Source: Cryptomeria japonica
Taxonomy: Eukaryota > Streptophyta > Pinopsida > Cupressales > Cupressaceae
Reading direction: 5' to 3'
Assembly (NCBI RefSeq): GCF_030272615.1
Contig: NC_081413.1
Coordinates: 604,440,709-604,500,708 of the forward strand
DNA: 60,000 bases
Shown here: positions 46,931 through 57,840 of the stretch, piece by piece
Position numbering within the stretch: the first letter of the stretch is position 1
How the letters are laid out: each line of letters begins with the position of its first letter
Notes under the pieces: model-generated
What the model saw: only the letters and a program-made list of their open reading frames with translations
Databases searched by the model: none
Told to the model about the DNA's origin: nothing
Made by a program: the position numbers and the translations under genes

Positions 46931-46968
46931 TTTGTCGTGCGAGACAAGATCCTGTCTCGTACGACAAA
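46931..46968. other. Strong inverted repeat upstream of the PMD pseudogene
   Basis: TTTGTCGTGCGAGACA and TGTCTCGTACGACAAA pair at 15 of 16 positions around a 6-nt loop. Related fragments (TTTTGTCGTGCAAA near 47059, GACTCGTACGAG near 47122) follow. It is not a simple terminator: the T run after it is weak. Confidence 0.7.
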
Positions 46969-47344
46969 TTGTTAAATTTTATTTTGTCATTTAAACCCAT
47001 AAGTTTTGTCATTTGGGACTCACCCTTGTGTCGTTTGACAACCTTCATAAAAGCCCATTTTGTCGTGCAAAATCTAATATGTTGTGGTTTGGGAGTCTTT
47101 TGTTGTATGGAGCTCAATCCTGACTCGTACGAGTTTCTACTCTTTTGTGTTTTGTCATTTGGAAAATAGAGAGCATTTTTTAAGGTCTAAACTTGAAATT
47201 TTGTTTTTGCAATTGACATAGTTGGATTTGCGTGATTTTTTACTTCTCTTGTTGGCTAATTTGGAATGTATTCTGATACTCCATCATTTGATTTTGCAGG
47301 TTCGATTGCCTCATGTGCTCTTCAAGTGTGTTTATCCACCTACC

Positions 47345-49189
47345 ATGACTTTAGTTCAGCAGCTATCAGAGGTTGAGTAGGCTCATATTGACTTGTGCGG
47401 CTTGACACATATGTTGAGATTACTTGATATCCATGTGAATCACGGTATGCTCACAGCATTGGTAGAGAGATTCCATTCTGAGCATAATACCTTTCACTTA
47501 CTAGTTGGGGAGATGACTATCACTCCCAAGGATGTATATAGGATCCTTTGTATCCCTTTTGCTGGGGATAAGGTGGATTACGATTCAAGACACCTTCCCG
47601 GATTATAGGCAATGAGGCATGTCTTTAGGGATCCTGATATCTTAACATGTTCCATTAGTTGGGACATCATGATGAGCAGGTACAGTGATGAGTTCCTCTG
47701 GCTTGCATCCTAGCAGGTTTTATCAGCTCTTTTCTGATACCAGATAGAGGTCAGTAGGGATTTCAGTGTGGATGGGGCTGAATGTTGGAGAGATTGGTTG
47801 AGACCCCTCAGAGACTTGGCTAGGGTTCATGCATTTTGGCCCACATGTATCGCGAGATGCATGAGATAGTGTACAGGGAGGGCAAGAGCATGGCCGTTGG
47901 TGTTTTGATTTTATAGGTTTGGGCTTGGCAGCACCTCCTAGTTTGTCGGCCTATTGTTGATGATAGCAGAGAGCCTGGGCAGCCAGTTGTATATAGGTAT
48001 GTCGGTTACGTTACGCAGCCCCATCTAGGCAAGACATGTTTTTGGCGGTGGCAATTGGATGACCTGATAGCCATGGTATGGAAGCCTTACAAGGGCTTCG
48101 AGCCATGGGATGATTGGAGGCTAGTATGCAGGGAGCCTTTTGTTACTCACCCTCTTATTGGCAGATCGCAGACAATAGTGGAGCAGTTTGTAGTATCATG
48201 GGTGATGAGGTAGTATGGCTGACCTTAGAGGGTATCACAAGAGTTTACAACATATGCCTAATATGTTGATCAGGAGAGGTGTGGGTGGTCACCAAGGTTG
48301 TCCTATGCCTTAGCCATGCAGAAGCTAACTGGTCTACAGAGACTGAGATGGGATTACCTAGGTGATATTGCAGATGCAAGGGTATTGCCCCAGTATAGAG
48401 ATTTTTTCCAGCAGCATCTATTCCCTTGTTTGACGGATATAGCAGAGAAAGCTCCTCGCATTGTGGAGGTTAAGAATGATACCCCCGCACAGGGACAAGG
48501 ACAGGGTCAGAGGCAGGGCCAGAGATAGGGATAGAGAGATGAGGATCCTAGATAGATAGGTGGTGATCCTTGTGCTAGTAGTAGAAGGGTTCTAGCTGAT
48601 GTGGACAAACAAAGGGGTGAGGGTGGATCTCTTGGGGGTATAGGTGTGAGATTGGACAGAGCTGAGGAGGAGTGAGCAGCTCCAAGATAGGTCTATCAAT
48701 GGTGAGAGGAATAGGGTGGAGCTAGAGGTGGAGATGGGGGTGGAGAGCCTGCGAGAGAGCAGGGGATGGATGTTGGACGGTCGATGAGGGCATGTTTAGT
48801 GGAGCTACAGTCACAGTTGACAAATGGCTCAGACTCAGCTGGCGAAGCAAGACCGACAACTTGCAGAGGTGAGGATTGACCGAGATCATTAGTTTATGGA
48901 GATTAGGACTGAGTGAGATTGTTAGCTGGTTGAGCTGAGAGCAAAGTGAGATCATCAGCTCACAGCAATGGGAGCAGAGTGAGACACCCTTCAGCAGGAG
49001 GTTTTGCATCAGACTAGCAGGGTAGCCTACTATGTTGTGGCATATAACATGGAAGTTCCAGTTGCATAGCAGGTTGTCCCTTATTTGTAGTATATTGCAT
49101 GGTCTAAGGGAGTGTGGGCACCTCGTTAGGATCCTGGTCATCAGGCTCCTCCTCCTCCACCTGGCAATGAGGGAGAGGGTGCCAGCTAG
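47345..49189 (+). pseudogene. Plant mobile domain (PMD) protein pseudogene, antisense in element H
   Basis: ATG 47345 (MTLVQQLSEVE). Frames with few shifts read LTALVERFHSEHNTFHLLVG, EMTITPKDVYRIL, then CWRDWLRPLRDLARVHAFW, VWAWQHLLVCRPI, WRWQLDDLIAMVWKPYKGF and REPFVTHPLIGR. This pattern is the plant mobile domain shared by MAIN/MAIL proteins and by transposon-encoded proteins. A Gln/Gly-rich stretch (48480-48540), a Glu/Arg heptad region (48660-49010) and a Pro tail (PPPPP) follow, to TAG 49187-49189. About ten stops, mostly CAG/CGA to TAG/TGA type, and at least one frameshift (around 47850) inactivate it. It opposes the element's own direction. Extra antisense ORFs between pol and the 3' LTR are reported for Tat-lineage gypsy elements. 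PMD proteins act in silencing and genome stability in Arabidopsis; its role in elements is unclear. Confidence 0.78.
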
Positions 49190-49322
49190 ATATTTTTTTT
49201 TGTAGTAGTGATATTTTTTTATAGACACACCCAGTTTTTGTAGCCTATATGATTCTTGCTCTTATGGGAGTTTGTACATGTCATTGGACATCATTTTGTA
49301 CTCTTAGACTTGATATGATATA

Positions 49323-49325
<3 letters not shown>

Positions 49326-49358
<33 letters not shown>
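49326..49358. repeat. (TA)n microsatellite in element H
   Basis: About 16 TA units, seen directly. Confidence 0.93.
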
Positions 49359-49363
<5 letters not shown>

Positions 49364-50883
49364 TCCGATTTGAATTCATTATACTTGTGTTGATTTGATT
49401 TTTGAGATGTTTTCTATATGCTTTATTCTACATGTATGCATTTCTTTCCAGTAGGGATGTATGTAATGCAGATGATCATGGATGTCTATTTTTATTTCTT
49501 TTTATATGCAAATAAATGAATGTGGATGAGTAATGAGTAATGCAAATTTTTCATTTTTCTATGCAATAAGATGAATGCAAATGAGTGTTGGAAATGTATG
49601 AATTTATATAAAATGCCTATGTATGCAGCTAACATCTCAAAACACAAGTACTCGATTGGAGAAATGATGAAAAGAGACCACTTAGTGAAGAAATGATGAT
49701 GCTTCCAACTCTCATGTGGAAGATAAAGAAATCATTGTTACCATACCAAAATCACTCTTAATTCACAAAATGTAGAATGAAATGCAAAATGACATGCAAC
49801 ATGAGATGCAATCCTAAACCTAGTCACTGGATTTTGAACAGCTTAATTGTCATCATTCAGCATTTTACAACCACAACAAGCATATTAGAGTTCCCTTCTT
49901 TTAATGTGCAATATTAATTATCTTGTCTGCAATGAACCTTTTTTTGTTCATATCCTTGGACAGATTACGCATGGACCCAGATTGTACAATAAAGAAATTC
50001 CCTCAAAATAGACAAAGAAATGATGGAACCTCCCTATAGCATACAAATAAGCAAAGTCAACATATGTGAGGAGATTTCACCTTGATGTGAAGGCTCTTAT
50101 CATAGACACCCAGCTGATTAGATTTTTTCAGATCATCGGAATCATTCCTACAAGCAAAAAACAAAGAAAATATTATGTTCCCAATCCTTGCTCCTCTTAG
50201 TCATAATAGACTTCCTCGAGTTACTCAGAGGGATAATAATCAAAAACCAATATAAAAGACAAAACGCAAAGAAAGTTTTCATTCATAGCTCAAACTGTTT
50301 AGTGATTGTTTTCCGTTATGTTGTTTTGCTTTTTTACTCAGTGATAAAACTCTTCAGTAGTTAGGAGATAGGTGACTAACTTGAAGTGGACGACCGGGTA
50401 TCACTGACATAAAGATGACTTGGTTGATACTACTTAGGACATGCAAATTGATTAGTCGATTACCCTAAGAATAGGTCAGTGATTGGTTTCAAGCCATGAG
50501 GGTTTTAAAAGAACCAGAATGTCATGAAAGTGACTAAAAGATATGTACAAGATAAAGAAAAGATGCAACATTTCAGTACAGGAGATAAGACCAACCTGGA
50601 CAAAACCACTAGCCATACTAATCTATGTCATTTTTTTGATTTGATCATTGATAGGAATGTTTGGTTTCAAAGAGTAAGTACCTCGTATAAGACCGATCTG
50701 TCTGGTTTTGAGTGTACCCTTCCTTGTATAATACATGTTGATGTTAGATAGAGTTTGATAGATAGATTAACAAGACATGAGATAAGTTTTGATTGCAGAC
50801 TCTGAGAGTTTTTGCAAATGATGGTGGATGCTTTCAAAGACTATCTCACAACATTAATCCAAGCACAGGGTCCAAATATAGCA

Positions 50884-50960
50884 ATGTAAAGCAAGGATTT
50901 TAGTGATGTAAAGCAAGGATATAGCACAGCAAAGCAAGGATATAGCGTAACGAAGCCATA
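50884..50960. repeat. Short tandem repeat around AAAGCAAGGAT
   Basis: AAAGCAAGGAT occurs three times at intervals of 22-27 bp, with GATATAGC after the second and third copies. Confidence 0.75.
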
Positions 50961-51399
50961 TGGTCCAAAGAAGTGGCCATGTCAAGAGGTTTGCAAAAAG
51001 CATGTTTTTGCATTTTGTCCATAGTGTTGATCAAGATAAAGGACTAGATTTGGATAGGGGACAAATAGGATAATCAAGATAAAAGGTGGTAATGAAGGAT
51101 TTAAGCAAGCAATGGATAGGAGCTAAAGGGTGTGGATCAAGTGCAATATATAGGACATACAAAACCTGTAAAGATCCTTAACCTTGTCAAGATCAAAGGT
51201 GGAATAGGGATGTGAATGTAGATAGAGCGAATAAGGGATAATGGAGGATGAAGGATAATAGATGGATGTACATGGATGGAACTTGCCCCCAGTGTAAAGT
51301 GAAAAAGGATAATAGATTACGTAGGATGCCTTTTTGCCAGGTTTTCATCATGGTACTTGCCCAAGGCGCCACAAGAAGTGGTTTTCACACAAGGACAAA

Positions 51400-53150
51400 T
51401 TTATTTCTCTTTACTTTTTTTTCTGATTTTTTTTTTTCATTTTTTCATCATTTTTTTTCTCTTTTGGAAGATAAGGGAGGTATGATAGGGGATGGAAGAA
51501 GGACTCCATAGTCTCTCTTGTTTGGATGGTACTCTTGGAATATGAGTTGCAATAGACCATGGCTATGAAGGTATGCTCAAAGATGTGGGAAGGATAATGA
51601 AATGAAACTAGGGAAAGGATTGGATAAGAGGGATGGAAGGATGAAAAAGAGGTGTTGGATAATGGATGGGATGTTGGAATAATTGTGTATGGCTTGATGG
51701 AAATGTTGGAAAGATCAACATTGGCACACATCTTGAGGGATGGTGGACATATGGAGGAGAAGTGAATCTCATATTTTGAGATTTGGATGGAGGGAAGGTT
51801 ACAATTTTGGGGGTATAATAACCCAAAATGGATGAAGGAGGTGATGGAGGAATAGACTCGAAAGGTTTGTATGGAGGAACAACAATTTTGGATGCCAATT
51901 TTGATTTTTCTTTAGACTGTTGTGCTTCAAGTAGCCACTTAGGGATCCACATGGTTTTTGATTTTTCATGCTTTTGTAGTTCCTTAGAGAGCATTGCTTG
52001 TATAAGTGCCTTAGGAATCCATATGACTTTTGACTTTTCTTCTTTCTTTATGGGCCTTTGTGGTGTTCTGTATTTTTCTTTGTTTTGACATGTCGATTAG
52101 ATGGGACATGTTAATCCTTGAATACATGTGGATTACTTGACTTATGACTTTTATGCTTGGCATCCAAATTTCTCAGAAAAGGAAAATAATGTATGAATGG
52201 ATAGGAATGATATGGAGGTATTTTAGATGGATGGAAGGTACTTGAATACATGTGCCTTTGTTGATCCCGCATAAGGGATGGAGGGATATAGGGACCTAGA
52301 ATGGATGGAAGCAATGATGGGGAAAGCATATATTTGGATTTAACTGGAGAAATGTAGGATTTATGAGGGATACCAACATCTTGAGAAATGTCCCTGAAGC
52401 CATGACCTTTAACATTTTCTTTAATATGGAGGGGTTCTTGCTTGTGGAGATTTACCCCTTTGCCTTTATAAATATTTGACTTGTAGGATACACTTTGCTT
52501 TGGAAAGAAGGCACGAGTCCATTATGAGATGGAGGTGGAATGTAAGGAATGATAGGATCATGAGAGGGATTTGTACATATGATGGATCCTTGAGGTGAAC
52601 ATGGAGGATTATGACAATGAGATAAAGGGATACTTTGATCTTGACATGGAAGAGGACCATTGGATAGAGTAGGAAGGGTGTTTTACTCTTCATTTTGAAT
52701 ATGACCATTTGAAAAGGTGGAAGAGGCATCATGATCTTGTTTAGGAAGGATTATTTTCTCTTGATATGGAAGGGTATCATCTTGGAAGAAATGGAAAGGT
52801 ATAAGGGGATCATCATGGGATTCTAGTGAAATAGGATCATTTTTAATCATTAGATGGGATTGAGGGGTTTCGGTGTCTTGATCTTGATTTATGGTATGGC
52901 TTATTCTTTCATTTTCTAGATTATCCTCTTGACATGAAGCCATTTCTAAGGAAGAGGTAGTGTTTTTTATATGTATGGAGGATTCTTGGAAGGTGTTCAT
53001 ATTCTGGTATGATGGGAAAGCATTTTGGAAAGGGCCTTTTGGAGTGGGTATGATTGGAATTGGAGTGCATGATAGCATAGGATCTATGATTTTTAAATCT
53101 TTAGAGGAACTTGTATCAATATTGCCATTAACTTGGATTTCCATTGGAGA
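51400..53150 (-). pseudogene. Pro/Ser/His-rich ORF of element H, downstream of gag
   Basis: Minus-strand open pieces 52683-53144, 52111-52730 (interrupted) and 51411-51994. Low-complexity Pro, Ser, His and Ile-rich sequence contains DDTLPYQEKIILP and a repeated motif KSKVIWIPKALIQAM / KSKTMWIPKWLLEAQ (about 51930-52060), followed by a proline-rich tail. Several stops break it. It continues from the gag zinc-knuckle ORF, so it is probably the C-terminal part of an extended Gag. A relic of the same ORF is element J at 32230-33624. No enzymatic motif. Confidence 0.55.
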
Positions 53151-53271
53151 TAGCCCTTCAAGGTAAACATGAGAAGTTTCATTGTTTGAAGGAGATGGTA
53201 TGAATTATTTCTAAGAATTTTTAGGAGATGAAGGCATCATGGAAGGGATGGAGGCCACATATGGAGCCTTG

Positions 53272-53883
53272 TTATTCATGATTTTGATCATGATTAGAAG
53301 TAGTTCCTTCTTTTTCTTTAGGTGAGTCATTAGGATCTTCAATTTCAATGAAACCATTATCAATGAGATCTTGAATCGTATGTTTTAATTCCATACATAT
53401 TGAGGTCTTATGTTTTTTATACCTATGATATGCACAATAATTACTCAAAACTTCACATCCCCATGTGGTCTTTTTAGGCAATATGATAGGATTTTTTTTA
53501 AGAAGCTCTTCCAAAGATAACTCAATAGATTGCCCCAAAGGTGTAAACTATCTATCTAGGGAATAGATGTCTTTTTGTCTTGGTGAAGGTGCTTTGTGAT
53601 CTTGTATGAGATTTGGTCTTTGATTGTCAATTATTTACTGGTATTTGATCGCCAAATCACATAAGCATTTTAGCATTCCATGAAGTTTCTCACTCTTGAT
53701 ATAATGCATTTGTTTTTCAAATGGAGTCATTGATTTATTTTGTTGGATTTTCATGTCATATATTTCTTTCTTGATATCTTGAAGCATTTGAGCCAAGGTA
53801 GCCATGGGAATTAGAGCTAAGGTAGCCATGGGATTCTTACTTTTGTTAGAAATTTTACAAGAGCTTCTGGTTTGAACAGGCAT
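53272..53883 (-). pseudogene. gag: gag-like ORF of element H (Tat-type zinc motif)
   Basis: ATG at 53883 opens MPVQTRSSCKI, followed by a helical region to a TAA at 53635. After a broken stretch the frame 53538-53272 reads GQSIELSLEELLKKNPI and then YCAYHRYKKHKTSICMELK, HTIQDLIDNGFIEIE. The C-x2-H...GH/KH-x-T-x4-C...LK-x2-I-x-DLI-x-G pattern is typical of the zinc-binding Gag region in Tat/Ogre-type gypsy elements. The usual central GH has become KH here. With the primer-binding site, it suggests a gypsy origin for H. The N-terminal capsid region seems shortened. Confidence 0.65.
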
Positions 53884-55893
53884 TTACAACTGATGGGACC
53901 AAGAGCTAGATGTGTTGCAGAAGTCAAGATCAAATTGGAGCTAGTTGTTCATTTAATGTAGTGATTGAGAGAAGTAACTAAGATCTGATCTAGTTTCAGG
54001 AATGATCTATCCTATGCAAGACATTATCTAAGTTAACTTAGGTTTTGATAAGATGTTGTTTGAACTACCTTAAAGATGATCTACAAAATCATGCAATGCA
54101 ACGATAGGGGTACACTATCAAGGTTGTTTATGCTCAGAGGGATGATGACCAATTTTATGCTTGTTGTAGACTAATCTTGGCAATTTTGACTTTTTTGACT
54201 GACAAGATCAGGAATTCATCCTACAGAGGATCGGACAGAGATGAGATTCTAACAGATAGTATTTCAATGACTGACGACTACCAGTTTTGGTAAGGACTAA
54301 GTTTTTTATGTTTGACAAAGACTAGTTTGGACACGGACAATTTATCACTAGTTTGTTGATTTGTTTTCTTTAATTTTAGTATTTCAGTTTCAATTTTAGG
54401 GGTGAAAACACATAAAACGCACAATATGAATAGTAACTCCAATCACAACATGCAAACCCTATGGAAGTTGGCTTAGAGAAGAAAATATTTTCTTGCTAAC
54501 TTAGGTACACACCCAATAGCTAATCAGAATATGGTTGTTGAGTCTCATGCAATGGATTCTCAACACCATATTAGCCAACTCCAAATGCTAATGGGGGCAT
54601 GATATGTCAAGTGTCTTGGGAGGCTTACTATCTCTCTTGCACAAAGATTATCCCCCTTTTGGAGGTGAACCGGGTAGCTTCTATCTTATAGTTCTTAGTC
54701 AGGAATTCTATTTGAAATTACCCCTTGAAGTCACAGAAGCATGATTGAGGCCTATAGCCCGACAAGGTACCAAAACAAGTTGTAGTCACGTAAACATGAT
54801 TGAGACCATGAGGCCCTACAAAATACTCGATATGAGAGATCTCAAAGAGAAAACTCAAATAATCCCATCCTCTGAGACTTTAATCACCAGAGGCCTATTG
54901 ATTATAGTGATTTGGAATGCTCAAGTCCAGTTGTACTCACTTGGGTCATTATCATAGGGTGATTACTTTTCCCCACTATGATAGGCCCGCTAAAGGTACA
55001 AAAATCTCAAAACTTAGAAAAAAGCTTTGAGGGTCTAGATTTTTGATTGTCTGTAAAAGACAAGAGCATACTCTCCTACCTCTCAGATTTTTAATGCAAA
55101 AGACAAATTTGTTCTTTAACCAGATAGTGATTTAAGTGCCTAAAAATTAATTTAAATAACACACGATGTTTGGTTGATTCTCTTTAGGCAACCTGCAAAT
55201 CCAATGCATCAGTAGTCATGTTGTTTTTTTATTCTTTGACATGCGTATGTTTGATTGATAAATTCTTTGTCAAGCAGACCTACAAACATTAAAAGCCCAA
55301 AATTAGTTGCCAAAATAACATAAAAAATATCATCAAAAGAAAATTCTAGCATGCAAACTGTAAATTAAACTAATCTAACAAGAATTTCCATTTTTTATGA
55401 CTATCCTAGTTATGATGGTTTTGATAGTACTGCACTTTGTCATTTATAACTTTTGAACCAGAGATAATTAGGAAAATCGCTTCGGTGGAAATGTTGACAA
55501 CTTGGTTTGACAAAACATATTAAAATTGTGTTTAGATCAAATGGCTCAATAGACAGTTATTCCCTCCGAACAGAGACCATTTTTTACTATCACAGAAGAA
55601 TAAGTAAAATGATAGTACTGCTCTCTATCATTCCTAACTTTCAAACCAAAGTTTTTTAGGAACATCGCTTCAGTGAAACAGTAGAAAACGTGGTTTTGAA
55701 CAACATATCAAACATTGGTTTAGACCCAACAGTTCAATAAAAATTTATGCCTCCCAAACAGACGACATTTTTTACTGTCATGGAAGAACAAGCAAAAAGA
55801 AAGATTTTTTATTTGCAAATTTAACACATGTTTATTAGTTATAAAAACCAAACATTAAATTTGTTTAGGAAACATTAGAAATATTGTAGTCAT
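53884..55893 (-). other. 5' leader of element H with a 188-bp tandem duplication
   Basis: There is a long untranslated stretch between primer-binding site and gag. 55423-55610 and 55611-55798 are diverged tandem copies: both begin GATAGTACTGC and both carry ATTTTTTACT followed by CA.GAAGAA. No ORF of note (54745-54957 + is short and featureless). Confidence 0.6.
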
Positions 55894-55894
55894 G

Positions 55895-55919
55895 GGTTCG
55901 AGCCCCACGGTGGGTGCCA
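55895..55919 (-). other. Primer-binding site of element H (long tRNA match)
   Basis: The plus strand has a tRNA 3' end in the sense direction: GGTTCGAGCCCC then ACGGTGGGTGCCA, i.e. T loop, T stem, acceptor and CCA. The minus strand is therefore a primer-binding site starting TGGCACCCACCG, 4 nt from the LTR. Similar TGGCGCCCACCG sites are used by many plant gypsy elements. The tRNA identity was not assigned. Confidence 0.75.
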
Positions 55920-55923
55920 AAAA

Positions 55924-57074
55924 TGTGTGTGTGAAAAGTGGACCTATATCTATATCTAAAATACACAACACTTCAATTAAGTCATTAGATGCATGGTTAG
56001 ATAGATATAAGCATGAATAATAAAACCATAACAAATCGACCCATTGCCTTCTACTAGACGTGAGTTTAGATTGCTCTTACATTGCTAAGCTATCCAGTGA
56101 CTAGAAAACACCTAAACGAAGGATTTTTAATCTATATGAGCATGAATATGAGCTAAATGGATGCAAGATTTAAGCTAGATATGCAAGATTAATCTAACAT
56201 GATTTAAGCAATATATGAATTTTTAAGCTAAATAATTTAAACAATATGAAATAACTAATATGCAATATCTGAATGCAAATTCTCAATGAACCTAGAGCAA
56301 AAACAACATAATAACAATATATTCTCCAGGATTTTTGAATGAGAGATGAGAGCCTGAATTTATAGAAAATTTAGAAAGAAACCAATGGCTGAGATCAAAT
56401 GATGATGACCGGTCAAGATTTTCCAAGAGGAAGCAAAAATCAGGTGAATTGATGTGAATGGATGCTTTTCTCATTTTTAAAGGAGATTGAACTAAAATTA
56501 AGATAAAATCAAGAAAAAACTGATTTATTCTCTATTTCATTGAATTTTAAGATTTAATTGTTTTAATTGCTTTCTTTGAGATTATCTATCAATTTTTTAT
56601 TTGTTTTTTTCAAGATTATCTCCAATTGATTTCTTTTCTCAAATTTTAATTCTTTTTTTGTCAATTAATTCCTTTTTCGATTTATTTCCTTTTTTGAAGA
56701 TTTGTGCTCATAATTTCCAATTCCTCTTTTTTGATTTGTTTCCTTTTTTGAAGATTTATGGCATTTTTAATTTATTTTTGAAATTAATTCCTCTTTTTTG
56801 ATGATTTAATGGAAAATTGATTTATTTAATTAAATATTCTAAGACATTTAATAAAATAAATATGATAATTGTTTAAAAATGATTTACTTGGAATGATCAG
56901 TTAATTAAATAAATATTTAATTAATATTGAGTGATTAATTTTGCCATGTTACATTGATGATTTTAGAATTTAATTGTGTGCTCAAGATTTATTTAATTGC
57001 CTTTGGTTAGGACCTTGGTGGCATTGTCGAGATTAGGGGCTCATGGTTTAGATGACCATTTTTAGGGTATTACA
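55924..57074 (-). repeat. 5' LTR of element H
   Basis: 1151 bp, the same ends as the left LTR (TGTGTGTGTGAAAAG to GGGTATTACA on the plus strand). Followed by target duplication TTAAG (57075-57079). Confidence 0.9.
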
Positions 57075-57079
57075 TTAAG

Positions 57080-57570
57080 CATCTTAGGTTTACAACACAG
57101 GCAGTCCAATCCTAACCATCCAAACACATTGCATAGAGTATTACAATTTCAAACAGATCACAAGACAATCTGCATCGTTCATTCTTCACTGCATATGGGA
57201 ATTAGTAGCCCATCATGCTCTCTTCTCATTCCACTAAGAATAATGATCATTCCCGAAGTAGACTTCAAACACGGCCAATCTCCTCATAACTCAATCCTTT
57301 ATGCACACAAGGCTGATGTGGCACCTTGATCTCATTCACATCTCTTAGCTAACTCATCATAGAGTATCATCGGTTGCATCGCACAAGCTAGATCACAAAA
57401 CCATAGAGCTGAGACTATCAATCGGTAGTCACACTTAGTGAAACCCCGACACTCATTCACTACATCTCTTCAATCTACATATCGGTTCACTTATACTTAT
57501 TGACATCAATGACAACATACATTATCGTCATATCAACATATTGGTTCATCAAATGCTATCATATCCAACA
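57080..57570 (-). repeat. 3' LTR of element G, right part (after H)
   Basis: It continues the G LTR: ATCTTAGGTTTACAAC corresponds to the CACAAACCTAAGATC zone of F. It ends ATCATATCCAACA at 57570, directly next to the polypurine tract. It has ATTGACATCAATGACAACA as in the other LTRs. Confidence 0.8.
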
Positions 57571-57840
57571 ATCTCCCCCTTTGGCATTGATGACAATACT
57601 CAGTTAGCATTTCTTATTGAAAACATATCCCCCTTTGGCAACAATACCAAAGTGGAGGCATAAGCTTCAAAAATCTACTATGTTGTTCCCCCTAAGGAGT
57701 AGCATCCTTCAACACATCAATCCTGAAAGATTTTCCACTATAGTACTTGTCTGATGCGAAGCACACATCTTTAATTGATTTCATGAAGGGGTAGAACCCC
57801 TAATTCACCTATCAATTAGGTAAATGTCATCTTCTATAAG
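57571..57840 (-). promoter_or_regulatory. 3' untranslated region and polypurine tracts of element G
   Basis: ATCTCCCCCTTTGGC at 57571-57585 is the polypurine tract on the minus strand. A second, ATCCCCCTTTGGCAAC, is near 57629. No coding signal was seen. Confidence 0.7.

Larger units (their letters stand above)
49190..51399. other. Internal part of H without recognised gene
   Basis: It contains a (TA)n microsatellite at about 49326-49358. About three tandem copies of a 22-27-bp unit lie at 50884-50960 (GTAAAGCAAGGAT, GTAAAGCAAGGATATAGC, CAAAGCAAGGATATAGC). No RT, integrase or protease motifs were seen on either strand. Confidence 0.5.
44536..57074 (-). mobile_element. Element H: 12.5-kb non-autonomous, probably Ty3/gypsy (Tat-like) element with antisense PMD gene
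   Basis: Two LTRs of about 1150 bp (44536-45687 and 55924-57074), about 96% alike by eye, flank 10.2 kb. The target duplication is CTAAG/TTAAG (44531-44535 and 57075-57079; 4 of 5 bases equal). The primer-binding site lies inside the right LTR and the polypurine tract inside the left LTR, so it reads on the minus strand. It carries gag-like ORFs (51400-53883) but no reverse transcriptase or integrase motif that I could find. It also carries a plus-strand (antisense) plant-mobile-domain pseudogene near the 3' LTR. Being inside the LTR of G, it is the youngest insertion of that nest. Confidence 0.85.

Noticed and set aside
48722-49228. Minus-strand ORF of 168 codons
   Set aside because: It is the complement of the repetitive coiled-coil part of the PMD gene; its Leu/Ser-rich sequence is a shadow.
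55895-55919. A possible tRNA gene fragment
   Set aside because: Only the 3' arm is present, it sits exactly 4 nt from an LTR end, and it makes sense as a primer-binding site on the minus strand.
56601-56801. Phe-rich 66-codon ORF
   Set aside because: It is an artefact of T-rich repeats inside the H LTR; the left LTR does not keep the frame.
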